From Nocardia vulneris (GTDB lineage: Bacteria > Actinomycetota > Actinomycetes > Mycobacteriales > Mycobacteriaceae): 64,000 nucleotides of DNA. The stretch lies in assembly GCF_001613425.1 (NCBI RefSeq), contig NZ_BDCI01000015.1, forward strand, positions 186,001-250,000, written 5' to 3'. The stretch's first letter is position 1, and every line of letters begins with the position of its first letter. Below are positions 28,849 to 37,523 of the stretch, piece after piece. Position numbers and translations under genes: made by a program. The notes below the pieces were generated by a model. It ran no database searches, was not told where the DNA came from, and saw only the letters and a program-made list of their open reading frames with translations.

Positions 28849-29139
28849 GTGTACCTGGGTGCACTGGAGTTCGACCTCCTCCTGGGGGATGTGCATTCGC
28901 TCAAGGAGAAACGCTCGGTGATCCGGCCGATCCTGGCCGAACTGCAGCGTTTCGGGGTGAGTGCCGCCGAGGGTGGGGAGCATGACCGCCATCGTCGCTC
29001 GTTGCTCGGGGTCGCCTTGGTCAGTTCCGGTATGGATCACCTGACCGAGGTACTCGATCGTTGCGAGCGACACGTCGCGGCACGTCCGGAGTTACAGTTG
29101 CTGGCAGTGCGCCGCAGGATCTTCGGACCCGAAGATTGA
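28849..29139 (+). CDS. DUF503 family protein
   Basis: A 96-residue protein with the DUF503 signature LEFDLLLGDVHSLKEKRSV and a later HDRHRRSLLGVAL segment and CERHVAARPELQLL. The GTG at 28849 begins VYLGALEF and has a GAGG ribosome site. DUF503 proteins (YlxP) accompany infB and rbfA and are thought to help ribosome maturation. The family lacks a defined biochemical role. One residue around QRFGVSAAEGG seems shorter than in relatives, but the frame is intact. Confidence 0.85.
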   Translation: MYLGALEFDLLLGDVHSLKEKRSVIRPILAELQRFGVSAAEGGEHDRHRRSLLGVALVSSGMDHLTEVLDRCERHVAARPELQLLAVRRRIFGPED

Positions 29140-29194
29140 CCGTGGCGGGAGGTCCGTTCACTCCCGTCACCAGTGAAAAGAGGAGGGTTCAGCC

Positions 29195-29635
29195 ATGGTG
29201 GATCAAGCCAGGGCACGCCGACTCGCGAAGCGGATTTCCTCGATCGTGGCGACCGCGATCGAATACGAGATCAAGGATCCGCGGCTGGGTTTCGTGACCA
29301 TCACCGACGCCAAGGTCACCGGCGATCTACGCGAGGCGACGGTGTACTACACGGTGCTGGGCGAAACCTTGGACGCCGAACCGGACTACGAGGGCGCGGC
29401 GCAGGGGCTGGAGAAGGCCAAGGGCGTGCTGCGCTCGAAGGTCGGCGCGGGCACCGGCGTGAAGTTCACGCCGACCCTGGCGTTCGTGCTCGACAAAGTG
29501 CCCGAGGTCGCGGCGGATATGGAAGCGCTGCTGGCCAAGGCCAGGGCGGCGGACGAGGCGGTGGCCAAGGTGGCCGCGACGGCCCGGCACGCCGGTGACG
29601 CCGACCCCTACAAGGTCGAACGCGACGACGAGTGA
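29195..29635 (+). CDS. rbfA: Ribosome-binding factor A
   Basis: A 146-residue single KH-fold protein. Conserved features are ARRLAKRISSIVATAIEYE, DPRLGFVTITDAKVTGDL and the YYTVLG strand. RbfA binds immature 30S subunits near the 5' end of 16S rRNA. The ATG at 29195 is preceded by AGGAGGG. It sits between the DUF503 and DHH genes, the usual actinobacterial order. Confidence 0.95.
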   Translation: MVDQARARRLAKRISSIVATAIEYEIKDPRLGFVTITDAKVTGDLREATVYYTVLGETLDAEPDYEGAAQGLEKAKGVLRSKVGAGTGVKFTPTLAFVLDKVPEVAADMEALLAKARAADEAVAKVAATARHAGDADPYKVERDDE

Positions 29636-29648
29636 CATGCGGTAGACG

Positions 29649-30650
29649 ATGACGACGATGCGGGAAACAGTCGACCTCGAACCGGCTGTCGAGGCAATGA
29701 AAGCCGCCCGCTCGGTCACCGTCCTCTGTCATGTGCAACCGGATGCCGATACGGTCGGCAGTGGTCTCGCGCTGGCGCTGATCCTGCACCGGCGCGGGAT
29801 CCCGGTGTGGGTGTCGTTCGCCGAGCCCGCCGAGCTGCCGGAATCGATGCGGTCACTGCCCGGTGTGCAGCATCTGGTGCCGCCCGCCGAGGTGCCTGCC
29901 GAGGTCGACCTGCTGATCGCGGTCGACTGCGGCAGCGCCGGGCGCCTCGGCGCGCTCGCCGACCGAATGGCCGGGGCCGCAACGGTTCTGGTGCTCGACC
30001 ACCATCGATCGAATACCCGGTTCGGCACGATCAACGTGATCGACCCCGGCGCGGAATCGACCACCAGCCTGATCGTGCGGGTGCTCGACACCTGGGGCAT
30101 TCCGATCGATCCCGAAGTGGCGCACTGCCTTTACGCGGGACTGGTGACCGATACCGGATCGTTCCGCTGGGTGCGTCCCGGTACCCACGTGCTGGCCGAG
30201 CGGCTGCTCGCCACCGGCATCGACGGCGCCGAGATCGCCCGAACCCTTTTGGACACCCACCCTTTCGGCTGGCTGACCATGCTGTCGAAGGTGCTGGGCA
30301 CCACCCAGCTCGTGCCGCAGGTGCGCGGCGGCATCGGGCTGGTGTACGCGTTCGTGCGGCGCGACGATATCGCCGAGGTGAGTTCCGAAGAGGCCGAAAG
30401 CGTCATCGACATCGTCCGCACCACCTCGGAAGCGGGAATCGCCGCGGTGTTCAAGCAATCTCGCACCGTCGCCGACCGCTGGACGGTGTCGCTGCGGTCG
30501 CGCGACAGCAGGCCGGGCGCGAACGACGGCGTGGACGTCGCCGAGATCGCGAGCGGACTCGGCGGCGGGGGACACCGGTTCGCCGCGGGCTACACCGCCT
30601 ACGGCACCGCCGACGACCTCGTCGCCACCCTCCTGGCCGCGCTGGAGTGA
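29649..30650 (+). CDS. DHH family phosphoesterase (NrnA-like)
   Basis: A 333-residue DHH-DHHA1 protein. Metal-binding motifs are HVQPDADTVGS near residue 27, a Cys-containing AVDCGSAG, and DHHRSN near residue 117. The DHHA1 domain ends with GGGGHRFAAG. Its M. tuberculosis counterpart (Rv2837c) degrades cyclic di-AMP or its breakdown products, nanoRNA and pAp. The gene starts 13 bp after rbfA and is part of that operon. I assign it by motif and synteny. Confidence 0.92.
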   Translation: MTTMRETVDLEPAVEAMKAARSVTVLCHVQPDADTVGSGLALALILHRRGIPVWVSFAEPAELPESMRSLPGVQHLVPPAEVPAEVDLLIAVDCGSAGRLGALADRMAGAATVLVLDHHRSNTRFGTINVIDPGAESTTSLIVRVLDTWGIPIDPEVAHCLYAGLVTDTGSFRWVRPGTHVLAERLLATGIDGAEIARTLLDTHPFGWLTMLSKVLGTTQLVPQVRGGIGLVYAFVRRDDIAEVSSEEAESVIDIVRTTSEAGIAAVFKQSRTVADRWTVSLRSRDSRPGANDGVDVAEIASGLGGGGHRFAAGYTAYGTADDLVATLLAALE

Positions 30651-30685
30651 GTAGCCCCTACGGTGTCGAGTGACGAGGTGGATGC

Positions 30686-32113
30686 GTGAGTGGCGAGGGT
30701 GCGCGGCCGATCGAGGACGATCCGGCCGCGGGTGCCGCGCCGTCGACCGTGGCGACCGGTGCGGTGGTCGCCGAGCCTGCGGCGCAGGCGGGTCCGGGGC
30801 GGATTCTCGGGTTGGCGATTCCGACGCTCGGTGTGCTCGTCGCCGAACCGCTGTATCTGTTGTTCGATCTGGCGGTGGTCGGGCGGTTGGGCGCGCTCGC
30901 GCTGGCGGGGCTCGCGGTCGGCGGATTGATTCTGGCGCAGGTGAGTTCGCAGCTGACGTTTCTGTCCTATGGGACGACGGCGCGGGCGGCGCGCCGGCAC
31001 GGGGCGGGGGACGAGCGCGGCGCGGTGGCCGAAGGGGTGCAGGCGACGTGGCTGGCGATCGGTGTGGGACTGGCGATTCTGGTGCTGGTCCAGTTGTGCG
31101 CGGTTCCGCTGACCACCGCGATCTCGGGCGGCGGGGATATCGCCGACGAGGCCCTGCTGTGGGTACGGGTGGCGCTGTTCGGGGTGCCGCTCATCTTGAT
31201 CTCCATGGCGGGCAACGGATGGTTGCGCGGCGTGCAGGAAACGCGCCGCCCGCTGATTTACGTCGTTGCCGGGCTTGCGATTTCGGGGGTGCTGTGCCCG
31301 GTACTGGTGCACGGGCTGCTCGGCGCGCCCCGGATGGAGCTGCCCGGGTCGGCGGTCGCGAACGTGATCGGCCAGCTGGTGATGGCGGCGTTGTTCCTGA
31401 ATACCCTTGTTCGCCAGCGGGTTCCGCTCGCGCCGCACTGGTCGGTGATGCGGGCGCAGCTGGTGCTCGGTCGCGATCTGATCGTGCGCAGCCTCGCCTT
31501 CCAGGCCTGCTTCGTGTCGGCCGCGGCGGTTGCGTCCCGCTTCGGCGCGGCCTCGGTCGCGGCGCACCAGCTGGTGCTGCAACTCTGGAATTTCCTTGCG
31601 CTGACCCTGGATTCGCTCGCCATCGCCGCGCAGACCCTGGTCGGCGCCGCGCTCGGCGCGAACGACGCGGCCGGCGCGCGGACGCTGGCTCGGCGCGTCA
31701 CCCAGTGGTCGGAGATCTTCTCCCTGGGGCTCGCCGCGTGTTTCGCCGCGGGCGCCGTGCTGATCCCGAAGCTGTTCACCGACGATCCCGCGGTGCTGGA
31801 CCGGACCCATGTCGCGTGGTGGTTCTTCGTCGGCATCATCCCGGTCGCGGGCATCGTGTTCGCCCTCGACGGCGTCTTGCTCGGCGCGGGCGACGCGGCC
31901 TATCTGCGGACCAGCACGCTCGGCTCGGCGTTGCTCGGCTTTCTTCCCGCCATCTGGCTCTCGCTCGCGTTCGACTGGGGGATCGCCGGAATCTGGGCCG
32001 GTCTGGTGGCTTTCATGGTGCTGCGGCTGGCCGCGGTGTCCTGGCGGGCGGCGTCCGGCCGTTGGGCGCAGGTGGGCGCCGAGGTTCCCGGCCGCGGACA
32101 GTCCGTCGGTTGA
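30686..32113 (+). CDS. dinF: MATE family efflux protein DinF
   Basis: A 475-residue polytopic protein with about twelve helices, of the MATE/DinF branch. MATE features are the LAIPTLGVLVAEPLYLLFDLAVVGRLG opening helices (first ~20 residues shown by LAIPTLGVLVAEPL) and the repeated central region AAHQLVLQLWNFL. It exports cationic compounds with sodium or protons. The GTG at 30686 precedes a 35-residue cytoplasmic tail. In M. tuberculosis, dinF occupies the same place after the DHH gene. A strong terminator follows. Confidence 0.9.
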   Translation: MSGEGARPIEDDPAAGAAPSTVATGAVVAEPAAQAGPGRILGLAIPTLGVLVAEPLYLLFDLAVVGRLGALALAGLAVGGLILAQVSSQLTFLSYGTTARAARRHGAGDERGAVAEGVQATWLAIGVGLAILVLVQLCAVPLTTAISGGGDIADEALLWVRVALFGVPLILISMAGNGWLRGVQETRRPLIYVVAGLAISGVLCPVLVHGLLGAPRMELPGSAVANVIGQLVMAALFLNTLVRQRVPLAPHWSVMRAQLVLGRDLIVRSLAFQACFVSAAAVASRFGAASVAAHQLVLQLWNFLALTLDSLAIAAQTLVGAALGANDAAGARTLARRVTQWSEIFSLGLAACFAAGAVLIPKLFTDDPAVLDRTHVAWWFFVGIIPVAGIVFALDGVLLGAGDAAYLRTSTLGSALLGFLPAIWLSLAFDWGIAGIWAGLVAFMVLRLAAVSWRAASGRWAQVGAEVPGRGQSVG

Positions 32114-32117
32114 CGAA

Positions 32118-32146
32118 CGAAACCCCGGGCCGGGCCCGGGGTTTCG
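32118..32146. terminator. Terminator after dinF
   Basis: Twelve-base perfect stem CGAAACCCCGGG (32118-32129) with CCCGGGGTTTCG (32135-32146). It sits between convergent genes and carries A- and T-rich ends, so it probably serves both. Confidence 0.85.
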
Positions 32147-32162
32147 CGCTCCGTACGGTGCG

Positions 32163-32609
32163 TCAGTTGGGCAGGAAGCAGCGGTCGGCCGGTAACGACT
32201 CGACCGTGCCCGCGGGCACCGACACCTTGGCGCAGGCCAGGGTCGGGTACGTGCCGGGCGTCGGCGAGTCGCCCGCGTAGTCGGCGCAGTAGGTGACGGC
32301 CAGGTGGTCGCCCGCGGCCACCTCGCGGCTCAGCGTGAAGTCGGCCGGTGCGGCGGCTCGGTCGGACAGCTCGTTCTGCTGCGGGTCGCCGTCGATCAGC
32401 AGTGTGCACTGCACCTGAGCGGCGGGTAAATCCGAGCTGATCGTGGTCAGGGTCGCGGTGACGGTGCCGCCCGCGACTTGTAAGGTCGCGCTGCTCGGCG
32501 GGATGGTGACGGCCGCCCCGGCGAGACCGGGAGCGGCGATGATGGCTGCCGCGGCCGATGATGCCACGGCAAACCCTCGAATTGTGTTGCGTGCGATCAT
32601 GGCCCGCAA
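32163..32609 (-). CDS. Small secreted protein of unknown function
   Basis: A 148-residue protein with a Sec signal peptide (RNTIRGFAVASSAAAAIIAAPGLAGA, abbreviated; cleavage near residue 33 after LAGA). The mature part is a beta-sandwich-like domain with four cysteines (QVQCTLL, VTYCADY, TLACAKV, DRCFLPN), likely two disulfides. ATG 32600 (MIARN) is an alternative start. I do not recognise a family. It is convergent with dinF and divergent from the metallophosphoesterase gene. Confidence 0.7.
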   Translation of the reverse strand: MRAMIARNTIRGFAVASSAAAAIIAAPGLAGAAVTIPPSSATLQVAGGTVTATLTTISSDLPAAQVQCTLLIDGDPQQNELSDRAAAPADFTLSREVAAGDHLAVTYCADYAGDSPTPGTYPTLACAKVSVPAGTVESLPADRCFLPN

Positions 32610-32743
32610 CCTACCGTGCTGCTTGCTTCGATTCGGAAGTTTCGGGATTCCGTTTGTCAGGTCGCCGCGTGCCGCGGTCGGTGATCTCGGCGCGTCCGGG
32701 GGTGGGCGGCGCGGAGGGGGTGGGTGTGCTTAAGGTGGGTGTG

Positions 32744-33700
32744 GTGATACCCAAGTTGATGGCGGTGAGCGACATTCACGTCGGGCACCAGGGGAATCGG
32801 CCGGTCGTCGAGCAGATCAAAGCCGACTCGCCGGAGGACTGGCTGATCGTGGCCGGGGACGTGGGGGAGAAGACCGACGACATCCGGTGGGCGCTGGAGC
32901 TGCTGCGTGGCCGGTTCGCCAAGGTGATCTGGGTGCCGGGCAACCACGAACTGTGGACCACGGCGAAGGACCCGGTGCAGATGACCGGCGCCGCCCGCTA
33001 CGACTACCTGGTGTCGATCTGCCGCGATCTCGACGTGCTGACCCCGGAGGACCCCTTCCCGGCGTGGGAGGGCGCGGGTGCGGAGCAGCACGGCGGGTCG
33101 GTGACGCTGGCGCCGATGTTCGTGCTCTACGACTACACCTGGCTGCCCGAGGGCGCGACCACCAAGGCCGAGGGTCTGGCGATCGCGCGGGACCGCAATG
33201 TGGTCGCCACCGACGAGTACCTGCTCTCCCCGGATCCATATCTGACCCGCGACGCCTGGTGCAATGCCCGCGTGCAGGTCACCAAGCGCAAGCTGGACGC
33301 GCTGCCCGAGGGCACGCCGCTGGTGCTGATCAACCACTTCCCGCTGGTCCGCCAGCCGACGGACGTGCTGTTCTACCCCGAGTTCGCGCTCTGGTGCGGT
33401 ACCGACCAGACCGCCGACTGGCACACCCGCTACAACGTGGTCTGCTCGGTCTACGGTCACCTGCACATCCCGCGCACCTCGCACTACGACGGTGTCCGCT
33501 TCGAAGAGGTGTCGCTCGGCTATCCGCGCGAATGGCAGCGCCGCGGCCTCCCGGACCGCCTGCTCCGCCAGATCCTGCCCGCCCCGGAGTACCCGCCGGG
33601 CACCCTCAACGAGTGGGGCGGCCACTTCCAGGTCACCCCCGAGATGAAGGCCGCCGCCGAGGAAATGCGCCTGAAGGCCCGCCGCCGGCGCGGGCTGTGA
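32744..33700 (+). CDS. Metallophosphoesterase
   Basis: A 318-residue calcineurin-like phosphoesterase. Metal-binding motifs are SDIHVGH, GDVGEKTDD, VPGNHELW, INHFP and YGHLHIPR. Similar over most of its length to M. tuberculosis Rv2795c, which also precedes pptT; it has been linked genetically to PptT, but the substrate is not established as far as I know. GTG 32744 starts two residues before IPKLMAVSD; GTG 32741 and ATG 32759 are possible. A dispersed palindrome follows the stop. Confidence 0.88.
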   Translation: MIPKLMAVSDIHVGHQGNRPVVEQIKADSPEDWLIVAGDVGEKTDDIRWALELLRGRFAKVIWVPGNHELWTTAKDPVQMTGAARYDYLVSICRDLDVLTPEDPFPAWEGAGAEQHGGSVTLAPMFVLYDYTWLPEGATTKAEGLAIARDRNVVATDEYLLSPDPYLTRDAWCNARVQVTKRKLDALPEGTPLVLINHFPLVRQPTDVLFYPEFALWCGTDQTADWHTRYNVVCSVYGHLHIPRTSHYDGVRFEEVSLGYPREWQRRGLPDRLLRQILPAPEYPPGTLNEWGGHFQVTPEMKAAAEEMRLKARRRRGL

Positions 33701-33706
33701 CCTCCT

Positions 33707-33776
33707 CGCACCCCTTCTGCGTTCGCGCACCCGTTCCGGCAGGCCGCAGCGGGTGCGGGAACGCAGAAGGGGTGCG
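33707..33776. repeat. Long intergenic palindrome, copy 3
   Basis: Arms 33707-33733 and 33750-33776 are 27 bases each with one mismatch, the best-preserved copy in the window. The outer arm reads CGCACCCCTTCTGCG. It lies between the metallophosphoesterase gene and pptT, read in the same direction, so it might be a terminator hairpin here. The sequence likeness to copies 1 and 2 points to a repeat family. Confidence 0.78.
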
Positions 33777-33812
33777 TGAACGGGGCGGGGCGCTCGACTA
33801 GGCTCGTCCCCG

Positions 33813-34481
33813 ATGATCGAGAACATATTGCCTGCGGGGGTTGCGTCGGCCGAGCTGCTGAAGTTTCCGGCGGATCTGACGGCGCATCCGGCGGAAGAGC
33901 ATCTCATCGCGAAGGCCGTGGAGAAGCGGCGGCGGGACTTCATCGGCGCCCGGCACTGCGCGCGCCTGGCGCTGGCCGAGCTGGGCGAGCCGCCGGTGGC
34001 GATCGGCAAGGGCGAGCGCGGCGCGCCGATCTGGCCGCGCGGGATCGTCGGCAGCCTCACCCACTGTGACGGGTACCGGGCCGCGGCGCTCGGGCACAAG
34101 CTGCGCTTCCGCTCGATCGGGATCGATGCCGAGCCGCACGCGGAACTGCCGGAGGGCGTACTGGATTCGGTCTCGCTGCCGCCGGAGCGGGAATGGTTGC
34201 GCGCGACGGATTCGCCGCTGCACCTGGACCGCCTGATCTTCTGTGCGAAGGAGGCGACGTTCAAGGCGTGGTGGCCGCTCACCCTGCGCTGGCTGGGGTT
34301 CGAGGACGCGCACATCACCTTCGAGCTCGAGGACAATGCCGTCGGCGCCGGCCGCGGCACGTTCCACAGCCAGATCCTGGTGCCCGGGCAGACGAACGAC
34401 GGTGGCGTGCCGCTGTTGTCGTTCGACGGCAAGTGGCAGATCGTCGACGGGTTCATCCTCACCGCGATCGTGCACGTCTGA
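33813..34481 (+). CDS. pptT: 4'-phosphopantetheinyl transferase PptT
   Basis: A 222-residue Sfp-type transferase. Motifs are GSLTHCDGYRAAAL, RSIGIDAEPH with the magnesium-binding Asp, and FCAKEATFKAWW with the W/KEA core. PptT activates carrier proteins for mycolate, siderophore and polyketide synthesis. Its stop overlaps the truB start (TGATG), matching the mycobacterial order of phosphoesterase, pptT, truB. Confidence 0.94.
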   Translation: MIENILPAGVASAELLKFPADLTAHPAEEHLIAKAVEKRRRDFIGARHCARLALAELGEPPVAIGKGERGAPIWPRGIVGSLTHCDGYRAAALGHKLRFRSIGIDAEPHAELPEGVLDSVSLPPEREWLRATDSPLHLDRLIFCAKEATFKAWWPLTLRWLGFEDAHITFELEDNAVGAGRGTFHSQILVPGQTNDGGVPLLSFDGKWQIVDGFILTAIVHV

Positions 34482-35386
34482 TGGCCGGTCTCGGCGGGTT
34501 GCTGATCGTCGACAAGGACGGTGGCTGGACCAGTCACGATGTCGTCGCGAAATGCCGGAAGCTGCTGCGCACCAAGAAGGTCGGGCATGCCGGCACGCTC
34601 GATCCGATGGCCACCGGGGTGCTCGTGCTCGGCGTGGACCGGGCGACCAAGCTGCTCGGTCTGCTCACCCTCACCACCAAGGCGTACACCGCGACGATCC
34701 GGCTCGGTCAGGCCACCAGCACCGACGACGCCGAGGGCGAGGTGCTCGCGACCACCTCGGCGCTGCACCTCGCGGACGCCGAAATCGCCACGCACATCGC
34801 GAAACTCACCGGCGATATCGATCAGGTGCCGGCCACCGTGAGCGCGATCAAGGTGGACGGGGAACGCGCCTATGCCCGGCATCGCGCGGGCGAGGACGTG
34901 CAGCTGGCCGCCCGGCCGGTGACGGTGTCCCGGTTCGACATTCTCGGCCGTCGCGACGTGGCCGCGGGTGAGTTCGTCGATCTCGACGTAGTCGTCGAAT
35001 GTTCTTCCGGCACTTATATTCGGGCGCTGGCGCGCGACCTGGGCGCGGCACTCGGCGTCGGCGGGCATCTGACGGCGTTGCGCCGCACCAGGGTCGGCCC
35101 GTTCACCCTCGAACATGCCCGCACCCTGGACGAATTGGCGGTGGCCGCCGAATCGGACGGCTCGTTGCTCAGCCTCGACATGGACGAGGCCGTGCGCACC
35201 GCCTTCCCGCACCGCGAGATCGACGAGAGCCAGGCCGAAGACCTGCGCAACGGACGGTGGCTCGAGCCGGTCGGTCTGCGCGGCGTGTACGCGGCGATCG
35301 ATCCGGCCGGCCGGGCGATCGCGCTGCTCCAGGAGAGCGGTAAGCGGGCGGCGTCGGTCATGGTCGTGCGGCCGTCCAACCTGTAG
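34481..35386 (+). CDS. truB: tRNA pseudouridine(55) synthase
   Basis: A 301-residue TruB. The catalytic aspartate is D41 in GHAGTLDPMATGVL. KAYTATIRLGQ, the SAIKVDGERAYARHR segment and the C-terminal PUA-like region are present. It makes pseudouridine 55 in the T-loop of tRNAs. The ATG at 34481 shares a base with the pptT stop. It is convergent with a TetR gene 14 bp away. TruB would be one enzyme able to act on the T-loops of the tRNA-like RNA at 15.1-15.4 kb, a point of inference only. Confidence 0.95.
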   Translation: MAGLGGLLIVDKDGGWTSHDVVAKCRKLLRTKKVGHAGTLDPMATGVLVLGVDRATKLLGLLTLTTKAYTATIRLGQATSTDDAEGEVLATTSALHLADAEIATHIAKLTGDIDQVPATVSAIKVDGERAYARHRAGEDVQLAARPVTVSRFDILGRRDVAAGEFVDLDVVVECSSGTYIRALARDLGAALGVGGHLTALRRTRVGPFTLEHARTLDELAVAAESDGSLLSLDMDEAVRTAFPHREIDESQAEDLRNGRWLEPVGLRGVYAAIDPAGRAIALLQESGKRAASVMVVRPSNL

Positions 35387-35400
35387 CCGCGGATCGGAAT

Positions 35401-36015
35401 CTACTGCGGCGCAGCCGTTTCGGCGGTGGCAAGGTCGGGGCCGAGGATCGGCTGCAGTGCGCCGAGCAGCGCGCCCATGCTGATCTCGAGCAGTTCGGCG
35501 CGTGAGTAGTGCTGGTTCTCCAGCCATTCGACCGTGAGTACCCGGACGAAGGTGAGCCAGCTCAGCAGGACCGAGGACACCTGGGTGCGCACCGGTTCCT
35601 CGACGTCGAGCGCTTCGAGGAGCCTGCGGCGCAGTTCGCCGAGTTCACCCGCGATGATCGCCTGGATCGCCGGATCCTCGGCGAGCACCCGGTTCGCCGC
35701 GAGCACGCTGTTGGCGTTCGCCTCGAAGTAGTCGAAATGGGTGGTCAGGCCCGCGGCGAGTTGTTCGGCCAGCGGGGCGCCGCGGTCGAGGGGCGTGTCG
35801 ATCAGGAGTTGGTTCGCGGCCTGCTCGTAGACGCCCGCGAAGAGTTCGCGTTTGCTCGGGAAGTGGCGATAGAGCAGCGCCCTGGACACACCGGCCGCCG
35901 CCGCGACGTCTTCCATCAGCACCGCGTCGTAGGCGCGTTCGGCGAACAAGCGCGCGCCCGCGTCCAACAGCACCTGGCGGCGTGCGTCAGGGGACAGGCG
36001 ACGGCGGGTGCTCAT
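35401..36015 (-). CDS. TetR family repressor
   Basis: A 204-residue TetR protein. The helix-turn-helix is at about residues 28-55 (VLMEDVAAAAGVSRALLYRHFPSKRELF). The C-terminal all-helical domain is ligand-binding but not assignable. A perfect 19-bp inverted repeat lies just upstream, between this gene and the DUF4345-type gene, and is the likely binding site. The regulator probably represses both itself and that membrane protein. Confidence 0.9.
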   Translation of the reverse strand: MSTRRRLSPDARRQVLLDAGARLFAERAYDAVLMEDVAAAAGVSRALLYRHFPSKRELFAGVYEQAANQLLIDTPLDRGAPLAEQLAAGLTTHFDYFEANANSVLAANRVLAEDPAIQAIIAGELGELRRRLLEALDVEEPVRTQVSSVLLSWLTFVRVLTVEWLENQHYSRAELLEISMGALLGALQPILGPDLATAETAAPQ

Positions 36016-36027
36016 CCATCGAACTTT

Positions 36028-36081
36028 AGTTGACGTCTGTCTACCAGGGGTCGTAGGGTACTTGGTAGACAGACGTCAACT
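36028..36081. promoter_or_regulatory. TetR operator: 19-bp perfect inverted repeat
   Basis: AGTTGACGTCTGTCTACCA at 36028-36046 is repeated as its exact reverse complement at 36063-36081, with 16 bases between. Each half contains GACGTCTGTC, itself partly symmetric, so two dimers could bind. It lies 12 bp from the TetR start and 70 bp from the start of the neighbouring membrane gene. Confidence 0.85.
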
Positions 36082-36151
36082 ATGGCGTTCCGGACTGGCG
36101 TTCGGCCGCGGAACCGCCTGTCCGACAACCGGATTCCCGGGGAGGAACGAT

Positions 36152-36571
36152 ATGGCCGCCGCATTGAGATGGCTTTCCCTCGTGATGGGTGTCGCCTGCG
36201 TCGCGATCGGCGTGTTCCACCTGGCGGCAGGCATCGACGGAATACCCGAGATGGGCTCGTCCGGCGTCACGGCCGACAGCCAGACCCGGTTCTTCGGCGC
36301 GATCTTCCTCGGCTACGGCGTCGTCTGGATCTGGGCCGCCCGGCAGCGGCCGATCCCCGCGACCGTGATCCGCTGGCTCGCGGGCATTTTCCTGCTGGGC
36401 GCCCTCGGCCGGTTCATCTCCGTCGCCGTCTATGGCTGGCCGCACTGGTTTCAGATCGTGCTCACCGCGATCGAGGTCATCTTGCCCCCGCTGTACTTCT
36501 GGCTGGCGAGCGCCGACGAAAAACGCCTCGGCACAACCGCTTCGGTGCACCGCACCCCGGCCTTCGGCTGA
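36152..36571 (+). CDS. DUF4345-like four-helix membrane protein
   Basis: A 139-residue protein with four hydrophobic helices (WLSLVMGVACVAIGVFHL; GAIFLGYGVVWIWA; WLAGIFLLGALGRFISV; FQIVLTAIEVILPPLYFW) joined by short loops. The RFFGAIFLGYG segment matches DUF4345 proteins as I recall them. The function is unknown. ATG 36152 has GGGGAGG seven bases upstream. It is divergent from a TetR gene and shares its operator, as is typical for small membrane proteins under TetR control. Confidence 0.78.
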   Translation: MAAALRWLSLVMGVACVAIGVFHLAAGIDGIPEMGSSGVTADSQTRFFGAIFLGYGVVWIWAARQRPIPATVIRWLAGIFLLGALGRFISVAVYGWPHWFQIVLTAIEVILPPLYFWLASADEKRLGTTASVHRTPAFG

Positions 36572-36677
36572 GTTGTGCTGCTGCCCCTGATCCATGGGGA
36601 TTGACCGGTGGTAACCGTCGAGTGCAAGGTGGCGATAGGCGGGGTATCCGATTGCTCTGACGGGGGAGGTGCCGGCG

Positions 36678-37523
36678 ATGGTCGGTCGCAGGACGGTACG
36701 TGTGGTGGGGGTGCTCGTCGCGGTGCTGCTGGTCGCCGCCGGGTGCGGTGGGGACGCGGAGCCGTCGGAGGGAAAGACGACGACGAGTTCCACCACGCAG
36801 CGGTCGACAACCGTTGTGCCGTCGACAGATCCGTCACCCGGTCAACCGCCGAAGCTCATTCCGTCGCCCGGGCAGCCGCCGCGGGTCACGCCGCCACCGG
36901 GTGCGCAGCCGCCCGGCAATCCACCGCCGGGTAATCCGCCGCCCGGTATGGGCACGGCGATCATCAAGACCCGGACTCTTTCTCAGGTGCCGGTGCCGAA
37001 TGTGCCGGTCTACGTCACCCTGGTGCAGCCGTGTGACCCTGCGTCGCGCGACATTCCGCTCGGGGAGACCAGGGAGGTACTGAACCGGCAGGCCGTCACC
37101 GACGGCTCCGGTTCGGCCACCTTCGCGGTGCCGCTCGGCTGCTATCGGTTCGGCATGGGCACCCCGCCGCCGGGCACGAAACCGGTTCCGGAGGGGATGC
37201 ACCAGCTCTTCCTGGTCCGCGACGCCGACGTGGTCGAAGGGCTGCTGCGGTTCGACGACACGGGACAGCCGCAGTGCTCCCCGGCGGCGATCGCGCACGA
37301 CCTGGACGATATCGGCGGGCTGACCGAGTACCAGGCCAAGGTGCACTATTGCGACGGCGCCTGGGGTGTCATCGCCTGGGATGCGCCCGGCGACAGTCAG
37401 CGAATAGTCCGGCGCGGCAACGGCGGCTGGGTCACCTATCTGGTCTTTCCGCACGACCGCTGCTGGTCGAAAGCCGCCGCCGACGGCGTCCCCGAGAGCC
37501 TGCGGCACTACTTCAGCTGCTGA
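36678..37523 (+). CDS. Lipoprotein with proline-rich linker (possibly LppU-like)
   Basis: A 281-residue lipoprotein. The signal peptide ends in the lipobox VAAGC with the modified cysteine near residue 20. About 65 residues of Ser/Thr/Pro-rich linker with repeats of PPPGNP and SPGQPP follow. A globular domain from about residue 100 has cysteines in LVQPCDPASRD, PLGCYRF, PQCSPA, VHYCDG, DRCWS and YFSC, suggesting disulfides. ATG 36678 has GGAGG eight bases upstream, which makes GTG 36669 unlikely. M. tuberculosis has lppU in the same wider region, so it may be its counterpart. The 3' end overlaps the convergent GntR gene by 16 bp. Confidence 0.72.
   Translation: MVGRRTVRVVGVLVAVLLVAAGCGGDAEPSEGKTTTSSTTQRSTTVVPSTDPSPGQPPKLIPSPGQPPRVTPPPGAQPPGNPPPGNPPPGMGTAIIKTRTLSQVPVPNVPVYVTLVQPCDPASRDIPLGETREVLNRQAVTDGSGSATFAVPLGCYRFGMGTPPPGTKPVPEGMHQLFLVRDADVVEGLLRFDDTGQPQCSPAAIAHDLDDIGGLTEYQAKVHYCDGAWGVIAWDAPGDSQRIVRRGNGGWVTYLVFPHDRCWSKAAADGVPESLRHYFSC

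Noticed and set aside
30670..32280. A frame overlapping dinF in another phase
   Set aside because: It lacks hydrophobic helices and reads as arginine/glycine-rich shadow sequence.
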